DNA of 64,000 nt, taken from positions 124,001 to 188,000 of the forward strand of contig NZ_JABBGG010000004.1 of NCBI RefSeq assembly GCF_012927275.1. Reading direction: 5' to 3'. The translations under genes and the position numbers were made by a program. The notes below the pieces were generated by a model. The model ran no database searches, was not told the origin of the DNA, and saw only the letters and a program-made list of their open reading frames with translations. Position 1 is the stretch's first letter, and every line of letters starts with the position of its first letter. Shown piece by piece: positions 27,058-35,881 of this stretch. This stretch comes from Massilia polaris (GTDB lineage: Bacteria; Pseudomonadota; Gammaproteobacteria; Burkholderiales; Burkholderiaceae_D).

Positions 27058-29133
27058 TCAGCGAAGCGGCGCGCCAATCTCCACCCGCGAAATTCCCAGT
27101 CCCAGTTCGCGGATATCGCCGGACCATCCCAGTTCTTTCGGCGACACCGGTTGCGGCACGTCGATCGTCACGTCCTTCTGCTTGCCATCGGTCTCGAACT
27201 GCAGGAACACCTCGTGGGGATGCGGGCCCAGTTTCACCCGCGCCTCCGCCGCACCGACCCTCACCACGAAGTCCTTGCCCTCGTTCGGCCCGAACGCCCG
27301 CATGGTCAGGAACAGGTTCACCCGCTTCGGCAGCGTCTCCCTGAAGTGCAGCCGCACCTGCCCGGTATTCGACCAGCGCCCCCAATCCTCCGCGCCCGCC
27401 AGCCCCTCGGCGCCGGCCAGCACACCGTTGTCGAGCGAACCCGAGAACGTGGCCGCGCCAAGCGCCCGGTTGTTCGGGGCGTACAGCGCGTACTGCGTTT
27501 CCCTGAATGACGGCGTCATCGTTGAAGGCATGCGGTAGTCGCCGATGACCAGCAGCCAGTGCTTCAGCGCCGGCATCGCGTAGATTTCGGCGCGGCGTTC
27601 GGCCGGCAGCACCATCGACATGGCGCCTGGCGCATCGACATGGAAGCGCGCGCGCAGCAGTTCGCCATGGTTGTCTCCGACGATGCGCAACTGGTTGCGC
27701 TGCGCCGCGCCGAGGTGGCCGTGGGCGAAGCGCCCGGCGTCGTCGTACACGCTGGCCACCCGCGCCCGCGCCATCTGCGCAGCGATGATGGGTTCACCAT
27801 TGACGAGGTACAGCGGCATGAAGAGCAGCAGGAAGGCGATGCCGCCCAGCGCACTGTTCCATGCCCACAGGGCCAGCACGAGCACTGCGGCGCCGATCAC
27901 CAGTGCGGCCATCGATGCCGGCTGGCCCATTCCAAGCGCGATGATCTCCGGGCTATCGGCCAGCACGAACACGTAGGCCGGCGGCAGCGCGACGCACGCG
28001 TAAGCGATGGCGCACGCCAGCAGCGCCGCGATCGCCCACGGCAGCACGGCGCGTGTCCGTCGCCGCGCACCGCCGGCGTGTGCGGCGGCGATCATCACCG
28101 GAAGGATCAGGGCAAAGGTGTAGTAGCGAACGTGCAGGCGCTTGCCGTCCAGCGGTCCGTAGCCGGCGGTCGACGCCGTGTAGAGCACCGTCAGCGCCAG
28201 TGCGGCGCCCATCATCAGCACCGTATAGGCCATCAGCGCGCTTACCTGCGGTGCGGCGCTCGCGCGCGCCGTCCGGCTCATGCCATGGTGCAGCAGGGCC
28301 GCCAGCGGAACCGCAAACAACAGCGCAAGCATCATCAGGTGTCCCTGGAGGCTGAACCACGCGGCCGGAAGCATCGTCAGCAAGGTCGTGCCGGTGTTCG
28401 CGCCGTTGCTGGCCTGGTTGCCGTAGAAGCTGCCAAGCAGCTGAAGGCCCGCCGCGCCGGCGAACAGATACCCCAGCACGAACTTGACGGCGAATACGGC
28501 AGCGATGTTCAGCAGCGCCGCCGCGACACTCTCAAGCAGTCCGGCCGGATTGGGCCGGCGCGTCCACACGATGTAAGCGATGAACAGCGCCAGCGCGGGA
28601 ATCAGGAACAGGGCGTGCACCTTCACCAGCGTCATCATGCCCAGCACCGCGCCGGTGGCAGCTGCGTACAGCGCCCAGTGCAGGCGGCTGCGCGCGAGAG
28701 CGATCCACGTCAGCACCGCGAATCCAAAGAAGTACATCGACTCCGGCATGAAGTAAGCCGCATAGGTGCCGGTTGGCGCCGCGACGCAGATCAGCGCCGC
28801 CAGCATCGCGACGCGCCTGGCGGCGAATTCGCGCGTGGCCAGGTAGATGAAGGGCGCCGAGCCGACGAAGAACAGCAGGTTGAGATAGCGCGCGCAATCG
28901 AGGAACGCGTCGCCGCACGCATTCGTCAGCCCGAACACCGACAGGTACAGGTACGAGGGAATTGTCACGTCGCGCAGGGGCAGCAGGCGCGCAAAGCGGC
29001 TGTAGATCTGCTCGTCGGCGAACACCGATGGATACGCGCCGATATGGCGCGAGGCGATGTAGGCGAACAGGACGACAAGCGCGAGGATAAACGCCATTTC
29101 TGCGCGGCGGTCGCGCAGGATGAATTTTTTCAT
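27058..29133 (-). CDS. polytopic membrane glycosyltransferase-like protein with C-terminal beta domain
   Basis: A 691-residue protein. About twelve hydrophobic segments are spread over residues 12-480, with the first periplasmic loop containing a conserved acidic motif (VFADEQIYSRFARLLP), as in GT-C enzymes such as GT39 or ArnT types. The last 110 residues (from WSNTGQVRLHF) form a soluble beta-rich domain that is also found at the end of phosphoglycerol-transferase-like membrane enzymes (DUF7024-like). It is a paralogue of the protein at 29392-31473, with which it is divergent. A lipid-linked sugar or phosphoglycerol donor is likely. The substrate is unknown. Confidence 0.7.
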   Translation of the reverse strand: MKKFILRDRRAEMAFILALVVLFAYIASRHIGAYPSVFADEQIYSRFARLLPLRDVTIPSYLYLSVFGLTNACGDAFLDCARYLNLLFFVGSAPFIYLATREFAARRVAMLAALICVAAPTGTYAAYFMPESMYFFGFAVLTWIALARSRLHWALYAAATGAVLGMMTLVKVHALFLIPALALFIAYIVWTRRPNPAGLLESVAAALLNIAAVFAVKFVLGYLFAGAAGLQLLGSFYGNQASNGANTGTTLLTMLPAAWFSLQGHLMMLALLFAVPLAALLHHGMSRTARASAAPQVSALMAYTVLMMGAALALTVLYTASTAGYGPLDGKRLHVRYYTFALILPVMIAAAHAGGARRRTRAVLPWAIAALLACAIAYACVALPPAYVFVLADSPEIIALGMGQPASMAALVIGAAVLVLALWAWNSALGGIAFLLLFMPLYLVNGEPIIAAQMARARVASVYDDAGRFAHGHLGAAQRNQLRIVGDNHGELLRARFHVDAPGAMSMVLPAERRAEIYAMPALKHWLLVIGDYRMPSTMTPSFRETQYALYAPNNRALGAATFSGSLDNGVLAGAEGLAGAEDWGRWSNTGQVRLHFRETLPKRVNLFLTMRAFGPNEGKDFVVRVGAAEARVKLGPHPHEVFLQFETDGKQKDVTIDVPQPVSPKELGWSGDIRELGLGISRVEIGAPLR

Positions 29134-29233
29134 TGAAAAATTGGCAAAATTTCAGACACGCAAGTGTACTGTAATTGCACTGTGACACGACGCCTGAAAG
29201 TTGCTCAATAGTATAAAATCCACGCTCGATTGA

Positions 29234-29370
29234 TGATGCCGCTAAGTTAAGCTTTAGAACGTCGTTCCCGCGCACGCCTCGGCGGCCCCGCGGGAACCCA
29301 TGGTGCCGCCGAGCTGGCCTGCTATGGATTCCCGCCTGCGCGGGAATGACGGGCTTAACTAAGCGGCATT
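29234..29370. mobile_element. non-autonomous small transposable element, copy A
   Basis: Ends TGATGCCGCTAAGTTAAG and CTTAACTAAGCGGCATT are near-perfect inverted repeats, and internal hairpins are built from TTCCCGCG...CGGGAA. The 12 bases before (ACGCTCGATTGA, 29222-29233) recur after it (ACGCTCTATTGA, 29371-29382) with one mismatch, an aged target duplication. No coding capacity. It lies in the intergenic space between the two paralogous glycosyltransferase genes. Confidence 0.8.
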
Positions 29371-29391
29371 ACGCTCTATTGAGGATTCCAA

Positions 29392-31473
29392 ATGACATTA
29401 CGCTGGCCGCAGGCAAGGCTGACCCAACTGGCTGACCGCTATGCGTTCGCTGTGGCGCTTGCCGCCGTCTTCTTCTATTTCATCTGGCGCAATTCGGGCC
29501 TGTATCCGATGGTGTTCGCCGACGAATGGCTCTACAGCAGCTCGGCGCGCCTGCTTCCTTTCGACAAATCGATCCTGCCGTCCTACCTGTTCCTCGGCGT
29601 GTACCGGCTGACCAACTCCTGCGGTCCCGGATTCCTCGACTGCGCGCGCATCCTCAACGCCGCTCTGCTGGTCGGCGCCGCGCCGTTCATCTACCTGATC
29701 GCGCGCCAGGTCTGCAGCCGCGCCAGTGCCGCGGTGCTGGCGCTGGCCGCCATACTCGCGCCGGTCAGTTCGTTTACGGCCTACTTCATGCCCGAGACGA
29801 TGTATTTCTTCGCATTCTTCGTTTTCGCATGGGCCGCCCTCGCGCGCACTTCGGCGCCGCCGCTGGTCTATGGGCTGGCGACCGGTGCGCTGCTCGGGCT
29901 GATGAGCGCGATCAAGGTGCACGCGCTGTTCCTGCTGGCGGCGCACCTGGCGTTCATCCTGTACGTTTGCCTTGCGCAATACCGCAACGACGGATGGTTG
30001 CGCCGCGCGCTGATGATGATGGCAGCGGCGGTGGTGGCGATGGTCATAGTGAGGCTGGGCGTTGGATACGCGGTCGCTGGCCGCGCGGGCCTGAACTTCC
30101 TCGGTAATTTTTATGGCACCCACGCCACCAACACGTCCTCGAGCATCGACGCCTTGGTGCGCCTTCTGCCCGCGGCACTTGCCAGCCTCAAAGGGCACAT
30201 GCTGGCGCTGGCGCTGCTGATGTCGCTGCCGCTGGCGACGCTGCTGCTGCATGCCGTCGATCGCCGCGTGCGCGCGCAGTCAACCCCGCAGCAGCGCGCG
30301 CTGCAAGTGTTTGCGCTGCTGATGCTGGGCGCAGCAGGCGCCATGACGGTGATGTTCACCGCGACTATCGCGTCGGCCGGACCGCTCGAAGGCGTCCGCC
30401 TGCACCAGCGTTACTACGATTTCGCGTTTCCACTGCTGCTGGTGATCGCGGCGGCGCCGCTGGCGCTGCCCGCAGCCCGCCAATCGCTGGCCCTGCGCGC
30501 GCTGGTCGCGCTGCCGCTTGCTGCCGCCGTCCTGTACGCGGCCCGCGTGATCCCGGCCCAGTACTCGATCGGCCTTGTCGACACGCCGGAGCTGTCTGTA
30601 CTGACACAATACCCCTTGGTGCTTGACCTGACCGTTGGTTTGGCGTTGCTGGCGCTGGCCGTATGGACCCTGCAGCGCCGGGCAGGCATCCTGCTGTTCG
30701 TGTTCGCCGTACTCCCCGTTACCGCATACAACACCGACCGCAGCGTGCGCGAGATTCAGGCCCGCTCGCTCGCGCCGAACGACTACGACAATGCGGGCAT
30801 CCTGGCCAGCAAATACCTGGACCGCCAGCAGACCAGCAAGCTGACAGTGGCAGGTGAGGGCGGCGCCGGACTGACGCGCGCGCTGTTCCACATCGATAAT
30901 TCGGAAACATCGACCCACGAACTGCGCCCCGGCGCGCCGTTCGCGCGCGAGGACCTGCCGCCGCGCCAGGATTGGGTGCTGATCGTCGGCGACCATCCGC
31001 TGCCGGAAGATGTCGCGCCAGTAGTGAAGACGGCGCAATTTACGCTTGTGAAGGTTGAGGCCGAACATGCCGCGCTCGCCAGGATTGAATTCACCAAGCC
31101 GCTGGCAGGCGGCGTGCTGACCGCTACTGAAGGACTATCCAACCCCGAAGGCTGGGGTGTGTGGTCGGACGGCACGGTGGTACGGCTGCGCTTCGCCAAA
31201 CCGCTGCCGCGCAAGCTCAATATCCTGCTGAAGGCGAACAGCTTCGCGGCCGCTCCGGACCAGGAGTTCGTGATGGTGGCTGGCAGCGAACGCCGGCCCT
31301 TCCACCTGACCGGCACTGCGCAGGACCGTTTCTTCCAGTTCGAGACCGACGGGACGGAGCAGGAGGTGACGATCGAGATACCCAAGCCTGTTTCCCCGCG
31401 CTCGGTGGGCTACGGCCCCGACGACCGCTTGCTCGGGATCGGATTCACCAGCATCGAGATTGGCACGCGCTGA
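29392..31473 (+). CDS. polytopic membrane glycosyltransferase-like protein with C-terminal beta domain (paralogue)
   Basis: A 693-residue protein with the same layout as the divergent gene at 27058-29133: first loop VFADEWLYSSSARLLPFD, a conserved pattern LTNSCGPGFLDCARILNA, a periplasmic FYGTHATNTSSSID region, about twelve membrane segments, and the C-terminal beta domain from VWSDGTVVRLRF to GIGFTSIEIG. GT-C-type fold and an envelope location are inferred from the topology and the acidic first loop. Its presence beside GtrA, GT2, Wzm and Wzt points to surface glycan or lipid-carrier glycosylation. Confidence 0.7.
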   Translation: MTLRWPQARLTQLADRYAFAVALAAVFFYFIWRNSGLYPMVFADEWLYSSSARLLPFDKSILPSYLFLGVYRLTNSCGPGFLDCARILNAALLVGAAPFIYLIARQVCSRASAAVLALAAILAPVSSFTAYFMPETMYFFAFFVFAWAALARTSAPPLVYGLATGALLGLMSAIKVHALFLLAAHLAFILYVCLAQYRNDGWLRRALMMMAAAVVAMVIVRLGVGYAVAGRAGLNFLGNFYGTHATNTSSSIDALVRLLPAALASLKGHMLALALLMSLPLATLLLHAVDRRVRAQSTPQQRALQVFALLMLGAAGAMTVMFTATIASAGPLEGVRLHQRYYDFAFPLLLVIAAAPLALPAARQSLALRALVALPLAAAVLYAARVIPAQYSIGLVDTPELSVLTQYPLVLDLTVGLALLALAVWTLQRRAGILLFVFAVLPVTAYNTDRSVREIQARSLAPNDYDNAGILASKYLDRQQTSKLTVAGEGGAGLTRALFHIDNSETSTHELRPGAPFAREDLPPRQDWVLIVGDHPLPEDVAPVVKTAQFTLVKVEAEHAALARIEFTKPLAGGVLTATEGLSNPEGWGVWSDGTVVRLRFAKPLPRKLNILLKANSFAAAPDQEFVMVAGSERRPFHLTGTAQDRFFQFETDGTEQEVTIEIPKPVSPRSVGYGPDDRLLGIGFTSIEIGTR

Positions 31474-31498
31474 TCGTTAGCGCAGCGGCGACGCTGCG

Positions 31499-31876
31499 CT
31501 ACTTGAAGATCCAGTGCTTGCCGAGGATGAAGCCGTTCACCGCCACCAGCGGCAGCGACAGCAGCTTGCCGACCACCGCGAGGCCGATCAGGTGCACCGA
31601 CAGCGCCACGCAGGCCAGCGTGAACAGGTAGTTCATCGCGACCACGGCAAGGTAGCGGCCCATGCTGCGGCCCGACGGCGGCGCGGTGAAGGTGACGGTG
31701 GCGTGATAGGCGTAATTGAATACCAGGCCGGCGAGGAATCCGGCCGAGGTAGCGGTGACGTAGTCGATGCCGCTGTAGATCAGGAACTGCATCAGGCCGA
31801 CGTCGATCAGCGCACTCGCCACGCCGCCTGCGAGATACAGCAGGAACTGGCGCTGGCGCGACAACAGTTCAAGCAT
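31499..31876 (-). CDS. GtrA family membrane protein
   Basis: A 125-residue protein with four membrane helices. It shows the GtrA pattern: FLLYLAGGVASALIDVGLMQFLIY, GFLAGLVFNYAYHATVTF and the C-terminal GFILGKHWIFK. GtrA-like proteins are thought to flip or hold lipid-linked sugars. ATG 31876 overlaps the end of the GT2 gene by 8 bases, which supports it over the longer frame from 31942. With the GT2 partner it resembles the GtrA-GtrB pairs that glucosylate O-antigen. Confidence 0.88.
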   Translation of the reverse strand: MLELLSRQRQFLLYLAGGVASALIDVGLMQFLIYSGIDYVTATSAGFLAGLVFNYAYHATVTFTAPPSGRSMGRYLAVVAMNYLFTLACVALSVHLIGLAVVGKLLSLPLVAVNGFILGKHWIFK

Positions 31877-32849
31877 GCTTGGTGCGCGACCAGATGGTCT
31901 TGTGGATCGGGCGGCGCGGTACCGAGGCGATGTCGTAGGCAAGGAAGGCGAGGATCAGCTGCACGCCCATCAGCACCGGCAGCGCGGCGGCCATGACGGT
32001 GCCTGCCGGCGTGGTCGTGCCCATGCTCGCCGAATGCAGCCAGGCGTTGAGGCCATATACGGTGCCGAAGGTCAGCATCGCGCCGCCCAGCGGCAGCTCG
32101 ATTGAAGCCAGCGACATGTTGCGCAGGTAGTAGTTGTAGAACACCCGCTTGAAGAAATTGCGGAAGTGCTTGGCCACGAATTCGGTAACGATGCGCGAGA
32201 TCTTCAGGTTGCTGACCTCGTCGCCATACAACGCGTCCATCGGCACATCGACCACCACCGCGTGCAGCGTATTCAGGCGGAACAGCATGTCCGTCTCGAA
32301 GAAGTAGCGGCGGCTGATCTTCTCGAACGGCAGGTGGCGCGCGGCGTCCGCGTGGATCGCCGTGAAGCCGTTGGTCGGGTCGAAGATGTCCCAGTAGCCC
32401 GACGACACCTTGCTCATCAAGGACAGCACCGCGTTGCCGAACAGGCGCAGCGGCGGCATGGCGCGCAGCTGTTCTAGGTCGTAGAAGCGGTTGCCCTTGG
32501 AGTAGTCGGCCTCGCCGGCGAGGATCGGCACGATGAAGTTCGGGATCAGTCGCGGATCCATCTGCCCATCGCCGTCGACCTTGACGATCACGGCAGCGCC
32601 GGCCGTGATGGCGGCCTGGTAGCCGGTCATCACCGCGCCGCCGACACCCAGGTTCTTTTCATGTTCCAGCACCACCACGCGCGGGTCGGTGCAGTGCTCG
32701 CGAACAAAAGCGCCCGACTTGTCGGGGCAGCAGTCATCGACCACATAAATGTGCGTGACCTCCGGCCCGATGGCGCCGATCACGCCCAGTACGTGGCGTG
32801 TGACGCGATAGGACGGAATGACGACAGCGATGGAATCGTTCGGGTACAT
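31869..32849 (-). CDS. glycosyltransferase family 2, polyprenyl-phosphate sugar transferase type
   Basis: A 326-residue enzyme. The GT-A domain at residues 1-225 has VVIPSY, the nucleotide-binding VVDDCCPD and the DGDGQMDP motif (the DXD-like metal site). Two C-terminal membrane helices lie at about 250-310. The architecture matches GtrB and dolichol-phosphate mannosyl/glucosyl synthases, which load a sugar on undecaprenyl phosphate in the cytoplasm. It is in an operon with, and overlaps, the GtrA gene. Confidence 0.9.
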   Translation of the reverse strand: MYPNDSIAVVIPSYRVTRHVLGVIGAIGPEVTHIYVVDDCCPDKSGAFVREHCTDPRVVVLEHEKNLGVGGAVMTGYQAAITAGAAVIVKVDGDGQMDPRLIPNFIVPILAGEADYSKGNRFYDLEQLRAMPPLRLFGNAVLSLMSKVSSGYWDIFDPTNGFTAIHADAARHLPFEKISRRYFFETDMLFRLNTLHAVVVDVPMDALYGDEVSNLKISRIVTEFVAKHFRNFFKRVFYNYYLRNMSLASIELPLGGAMLTFGTVYGLNAWLHSASMGTTTPAGTVMAAALPVLMGVQLILAFLAYDIASVPRRPIHKTIWSRTKHA

Positions 32850-32943
32850 GAAAATGCAATCAGCTTAAAAGATTGACAAGCAGCATGGTAGCGTAGTGCG
32901 GGGCAACGGTCACGTTTTTCACGCAAATATCCCCGCCAGTCGT

Positions 32944-33013
32944 TAATGCCGTTAAGTTAAGCCAATAAATCGTCGTTCCCACTGGGCCGCCGAGGCTTGC
33001 GCGGGAACGACGA
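32944..33013. mobile_element. small transposable element, truncated copy B
   Basis: Has the perfect left end TAATGCCGTTAAGTTAAG and the adjoining hairpin start, but an internal deletion and no right end. The sequence is lost next to the stop codon of the glycosyltransferase gene at 33017. No target duplication can be found. Confidence 0.7.
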
Positions 33014-33016
33014 CGG

Positions 33017-35878
33017 CTACGCGCCCGGCACCACCTTGTACCACTGCTGCTTTTCGACCGCATTCAGCACCTGGCGCGCGCTGTCGTTCCAGGTCAGCCA
33101 CGGCATGCCGGTCGATTGCGGCGCCTTGCCTTCCGCGTTAAGCACCAGCCATTTGGCGATGATATCGGACAGGTCGTGCGGCGCCAGCCCGTCGAAGTAG
33201 TAGGCATGTTCGCCGGCCACCTCGCGGAACACGGGCAGGTTGCGCGCGATGATAGGGATGTCGTGCTGCGCCGCCTCGATCAGCGGCAGCCCGAAGCCTT
33301 CGCCTTCGGACGGCGCCAGCAGCGCGGCCGAACTGGCGTACAGCTTGAGCAGCATCTCGTCGGACGCGCCCTGGAGCCAGAACAGGCGGCGGTCCTTCTC
33401 GGGGCTTTTCGCCATCCGCTCGACCAGCTTTTCGACCATCCAGCCCTGCTTGCCGACGATGACGAGGTTGATCTGCGATCCCTGTCTCCACAGCAGCTCG
33501 AATGCCGCCAGCGCCTGCGCGTGTCCCTTGCGCGGCTCCACGGTGCCGACCATGATGAAGCTTGGCCGTTCGCGCACCGCTTCGAGCACCTGTTCGGCGT
33601 CGTCCGGCAGGCCGAAGCTCGGGGCGCTGGCGTCGATGTCCGCGCCAAGGTGGAAGTAGCCGATATTGAGCGGGCCAGGACGTTTGGCGGGCTGGCGTTC
33701 GATCCATTCGATCAGTTCATCGGCGACCGCGCGCGAAATGCACAGCAGGCCGTCGGCCACCCTGGTCACGGTGCGCAGGAACTCGCCGAAGTACTGCTCG
33801 GTCCCGTACGGGAACACATCCGGGCGCAGCACCGGCAGCAGGTCGTACACGACGAAGTAGACCTGCACGCCGTGGTCGCGCATCGACTGCAGCAGCGGCG
33901 CGTTTTGCGAGGTGCCGGTGGTGAACAGGTCTAGCCCAAGGAAGACGTCGCCCGGACGCACTTCGACCGGGGAATCTTCCAGCGTCAGCGCACCTTCACC
34001 GGTCTCGCCGACCATGTTCAGCGTGAACTGGCGCGCGTACTGGTAGCTGCGGTTGCCGCCGCTCGAATACACAGGCTCGATGCGGTAACCGGGCGGCGGG
34101 TCGGCGATCAGCGACAGGAGCACGCTGCGCACGACGCGCTGGATGCCGGTCTTGATGTCGGTCTGGACCACCGCCGACACGTCCACCATCAGCTGGCGCG
34201 GCGCGGTGGGCGGCTGGTTGAACGCGATCGCCCTGGCCATCTGGGTCAGGCCGGCCTCGGTCGGCTCATGACCTTTCATATTGGCCAGCGCATCCACCAG
34301 TTTGCGGTAGTGGCTGTGGCGGCTGTGCGCGGCGAAGTGTTCGATGGCGTCGGCAAACTGCGCACCGACCTTCGCCGGCGCGTGCTGCTCGCGCATGTGC
34401 GCCAGCGCGCGGGTCGAATAGGTCTTGCGCAGGGTCGGGTCCTTATGCAGTAGCGCCAGCGCGCCGGCCAGTTCCTCGCGGGTGAATTCGTCGGGGATCT
34501 TGAGCAGCAGCGCATCGCTGATCGACGCGGTCGAGCCGTGTGCGTTGACGATGGTCGGCGCGCCATACAGCAGGCAGTCCAGCACCGCGGCCGAGGTTTC
34601 GCCACGGCTCGCGCCGCGCAGCTGCACGGCGATATCGGAGGCGGCCAGGTAGTCGGCATATTCGGTCGCGCCGACAAAGCCGGTGATGCGAAGGCGGTCC
34701 GACACGATACTCTCGCCCATCTTCTTGAGCAGGGCTTCGCCATACGGGCCGGCGTCGTTCTCGCCGACGAACAGCAGGCGGCAGCGCGGGTCCGTCACCA
34801 GCGGGGAACTGAGGAAAGCGTCCAGCAGTTCTTCATTCAGCTTGGTGCGGCCCAGCATGCCGAAGGTGCTGACGATGAAGTCGTCGACGCCGATGCCAAG
34901 GCGCGCACGCGCAGCGGAGCGGGCATCGTCGGCGTGGACGCCTTCCGGCTTCCCGCGCAGCAGGGGGATGGTGCGCCAGCCGTCGGCCGCGCCCTGGCCG
35001 TACCACTGGACCGCGAGCTGGCGCGAGAAGTCCGAGTGGACGATCACGCCCGCCGCGTTATCGAGCACGCCTTTGTTGAGCGGATGCTTCCAGATCGACG
35101 GATGGCGCCCGATCGTGCGGTGTTCCAGCAGGCCGGTGTAACCGTGCGACTCGTACAGCCCCTTGGTGTAAGCCTGCGGCAGGTAGCCTTCGCGGTCCAG
35201 GTTGTCGAGGATCCCGGAGAAGAAGAAGTCATGCAGCACCACGATGCCCGGGTGGCGCCGGATCAGCTCGAACATGTGCTGGTGCGCGTGCGAGTTACCG
35301 AAGTGGTAGAGCACGCGCTCGAAGCCGTCCGCGTTCTGCTCGAACCATGCGACGTCGCGCACCGGGAACTTGCCGTTCAGGCGGGCGTCGTCGACCACCG
35401 GCTGGTCGGCCACGAGCGTGATGTCGTAGAAGCGGGCCAGCTCCACAATCAGTTCGGCGCTGTAATCGGCGATGCCGGATTTGGCAGGCGGCAGCGGCGA
35501 GATGTACGCCAGTTTCTGGCCTTTTGGCGTCACCTTCGGCTGGCTGGCGGCGGCATCGATCAGGCGCTGCAGTTCGTTGGCCTGGTCTTCATCGCGCGGC
35601 GTGTACACCACGTCGGCGCCAAGCGCTGCGAAGAAGTTCTCGCGAATCAGTTCGGCGCCGCCGGTTTGCGCAGGCGGCAGTTCGTACACGCGGATGCGCT
35701 CCGGTGGCAGCAGGCCCGCGAAGGCGAGGCGCAGCGATTCGATGGTGGTCGGGTGGAGGCTGGAAAGCGCGATCCACGCGTCGTGCGGCGCGCAGTGGCG
35801 CACCAGGTCCTGGACGCGCGCGAGGGAGCCCGGCGCGATGCCGGCCTGGCAGCATTGGAGGTCGAAAACAATACGCAT
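33017..35878 (-). CDS. large protein with two GT4-type glycosyltransferase modules
   Basis: A 953-residue protein. Residues about 120-525 hold one GT-B glycosyltransferase (start YISPLPPAKSGIADYSAEL, C-terminal nucleotide-sugar part around FGMLGRTKLNEELL and LRGASRGETSAAVLDCLLYG). Residues about 560-940 hold a second (VDVSAVVQTDIKTGIQRVVR, MVGTVEPRKGHAQAL, SEGEGFGLPLIEAAQ with the EX7E-type pattern). No signal or membrane segment is seen, so it is cytoplasmic. The two modules may add successive sugars of a polysaccharide chain. It is in one operon with FkbM, Wzt and Wzm (gap of 3 bases to the FkbM gene). Confidence 0.88.
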   Translation of the reverse strand: MRIVFDLQCCQAGIAPGSLARVQDLVRHCAPHDAWIALSSLHPTTIESLRLAFAGLLPPERIRVYELPPAQTGGAELIRENFFAALGADVVYTPRDEDQANELQRLIDAAASQPKVTPKGQKLAYISPLPPAKSGIADYSAELIVELARFYDITLVADQPVVDDARLNGKFPVRDVAWFEQNADGFERVLYHFGNSHAHQHMFELIRRHPGIVVLHDFFFSGILDNLDREGYLPQAYTKGLYESHGYTGLLEHRTIGRHPSIWKHPLNKGVLDNAAGVIVHSDFSRQLAVQWYGQGAADGWRTIPLLRGKPEGVHADDARSAARARLGIGVDDFIVSTFGMLGRTKLNEELLDAFLSSPLVTDPRCRLLFVGENDAGPYGEALLKKMGESIVSDRLRITGFVGATEYADYLAASDIAVQLRGASRGETSAAVLDCLLYGAPTIVNAHGSTASISDALLLKIPDEFTREELAGALALLHKDPTLRKTYSTRALAHMREQHAPAKVGAQFADAIEHFAAHSRHSHYRKLVDALANMKGHEPTEAGLTQMARAIAFNQPPTAPRQLMVDVSAVVQTDIKTGIQRVVRSVLLSLIADPPPGYRIEPVYSSGGNRSYQYARQFTLNMVGETGEGALTLEDSPVEVRPGDVFLGLDLFTTGTSQNAPLLQSMRDHGVQVYFVVYDLLPVLRPDVFPYGTEQYFGEFLRTVTRVADGLLCISRAVADELIEWIERQPAKRPGPLNIGYFHLGADIDASAPSFGLPDDAEQVLEAVRERPSFIMVGTVEPRKGHAQALAAFELLWRQGSQINLVIVGKQGWMVEKLVERMAKSPEKDRRLFWLQGASDEMLLKLYASSAALLAPSEGEGFGLPLIEAAQHDIPIIARNLPVFREVAGEHAYYFDGLAPHDLSDIIAKWLVLNAEGKAPQSTGMPWLTWNDSARQVLNAVEKQQWYKVVPGA

Positions 35879-35881
35879 GTG

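Noticed and set aside
27559-29136. 525-codon frame on the plus strand opposite the membrane glycosyltransferase
   Set aside because: His/Arg/Gln-rich composition typical of an antisense shadow. The minus-strand protein has membrane topology and a paralogue.
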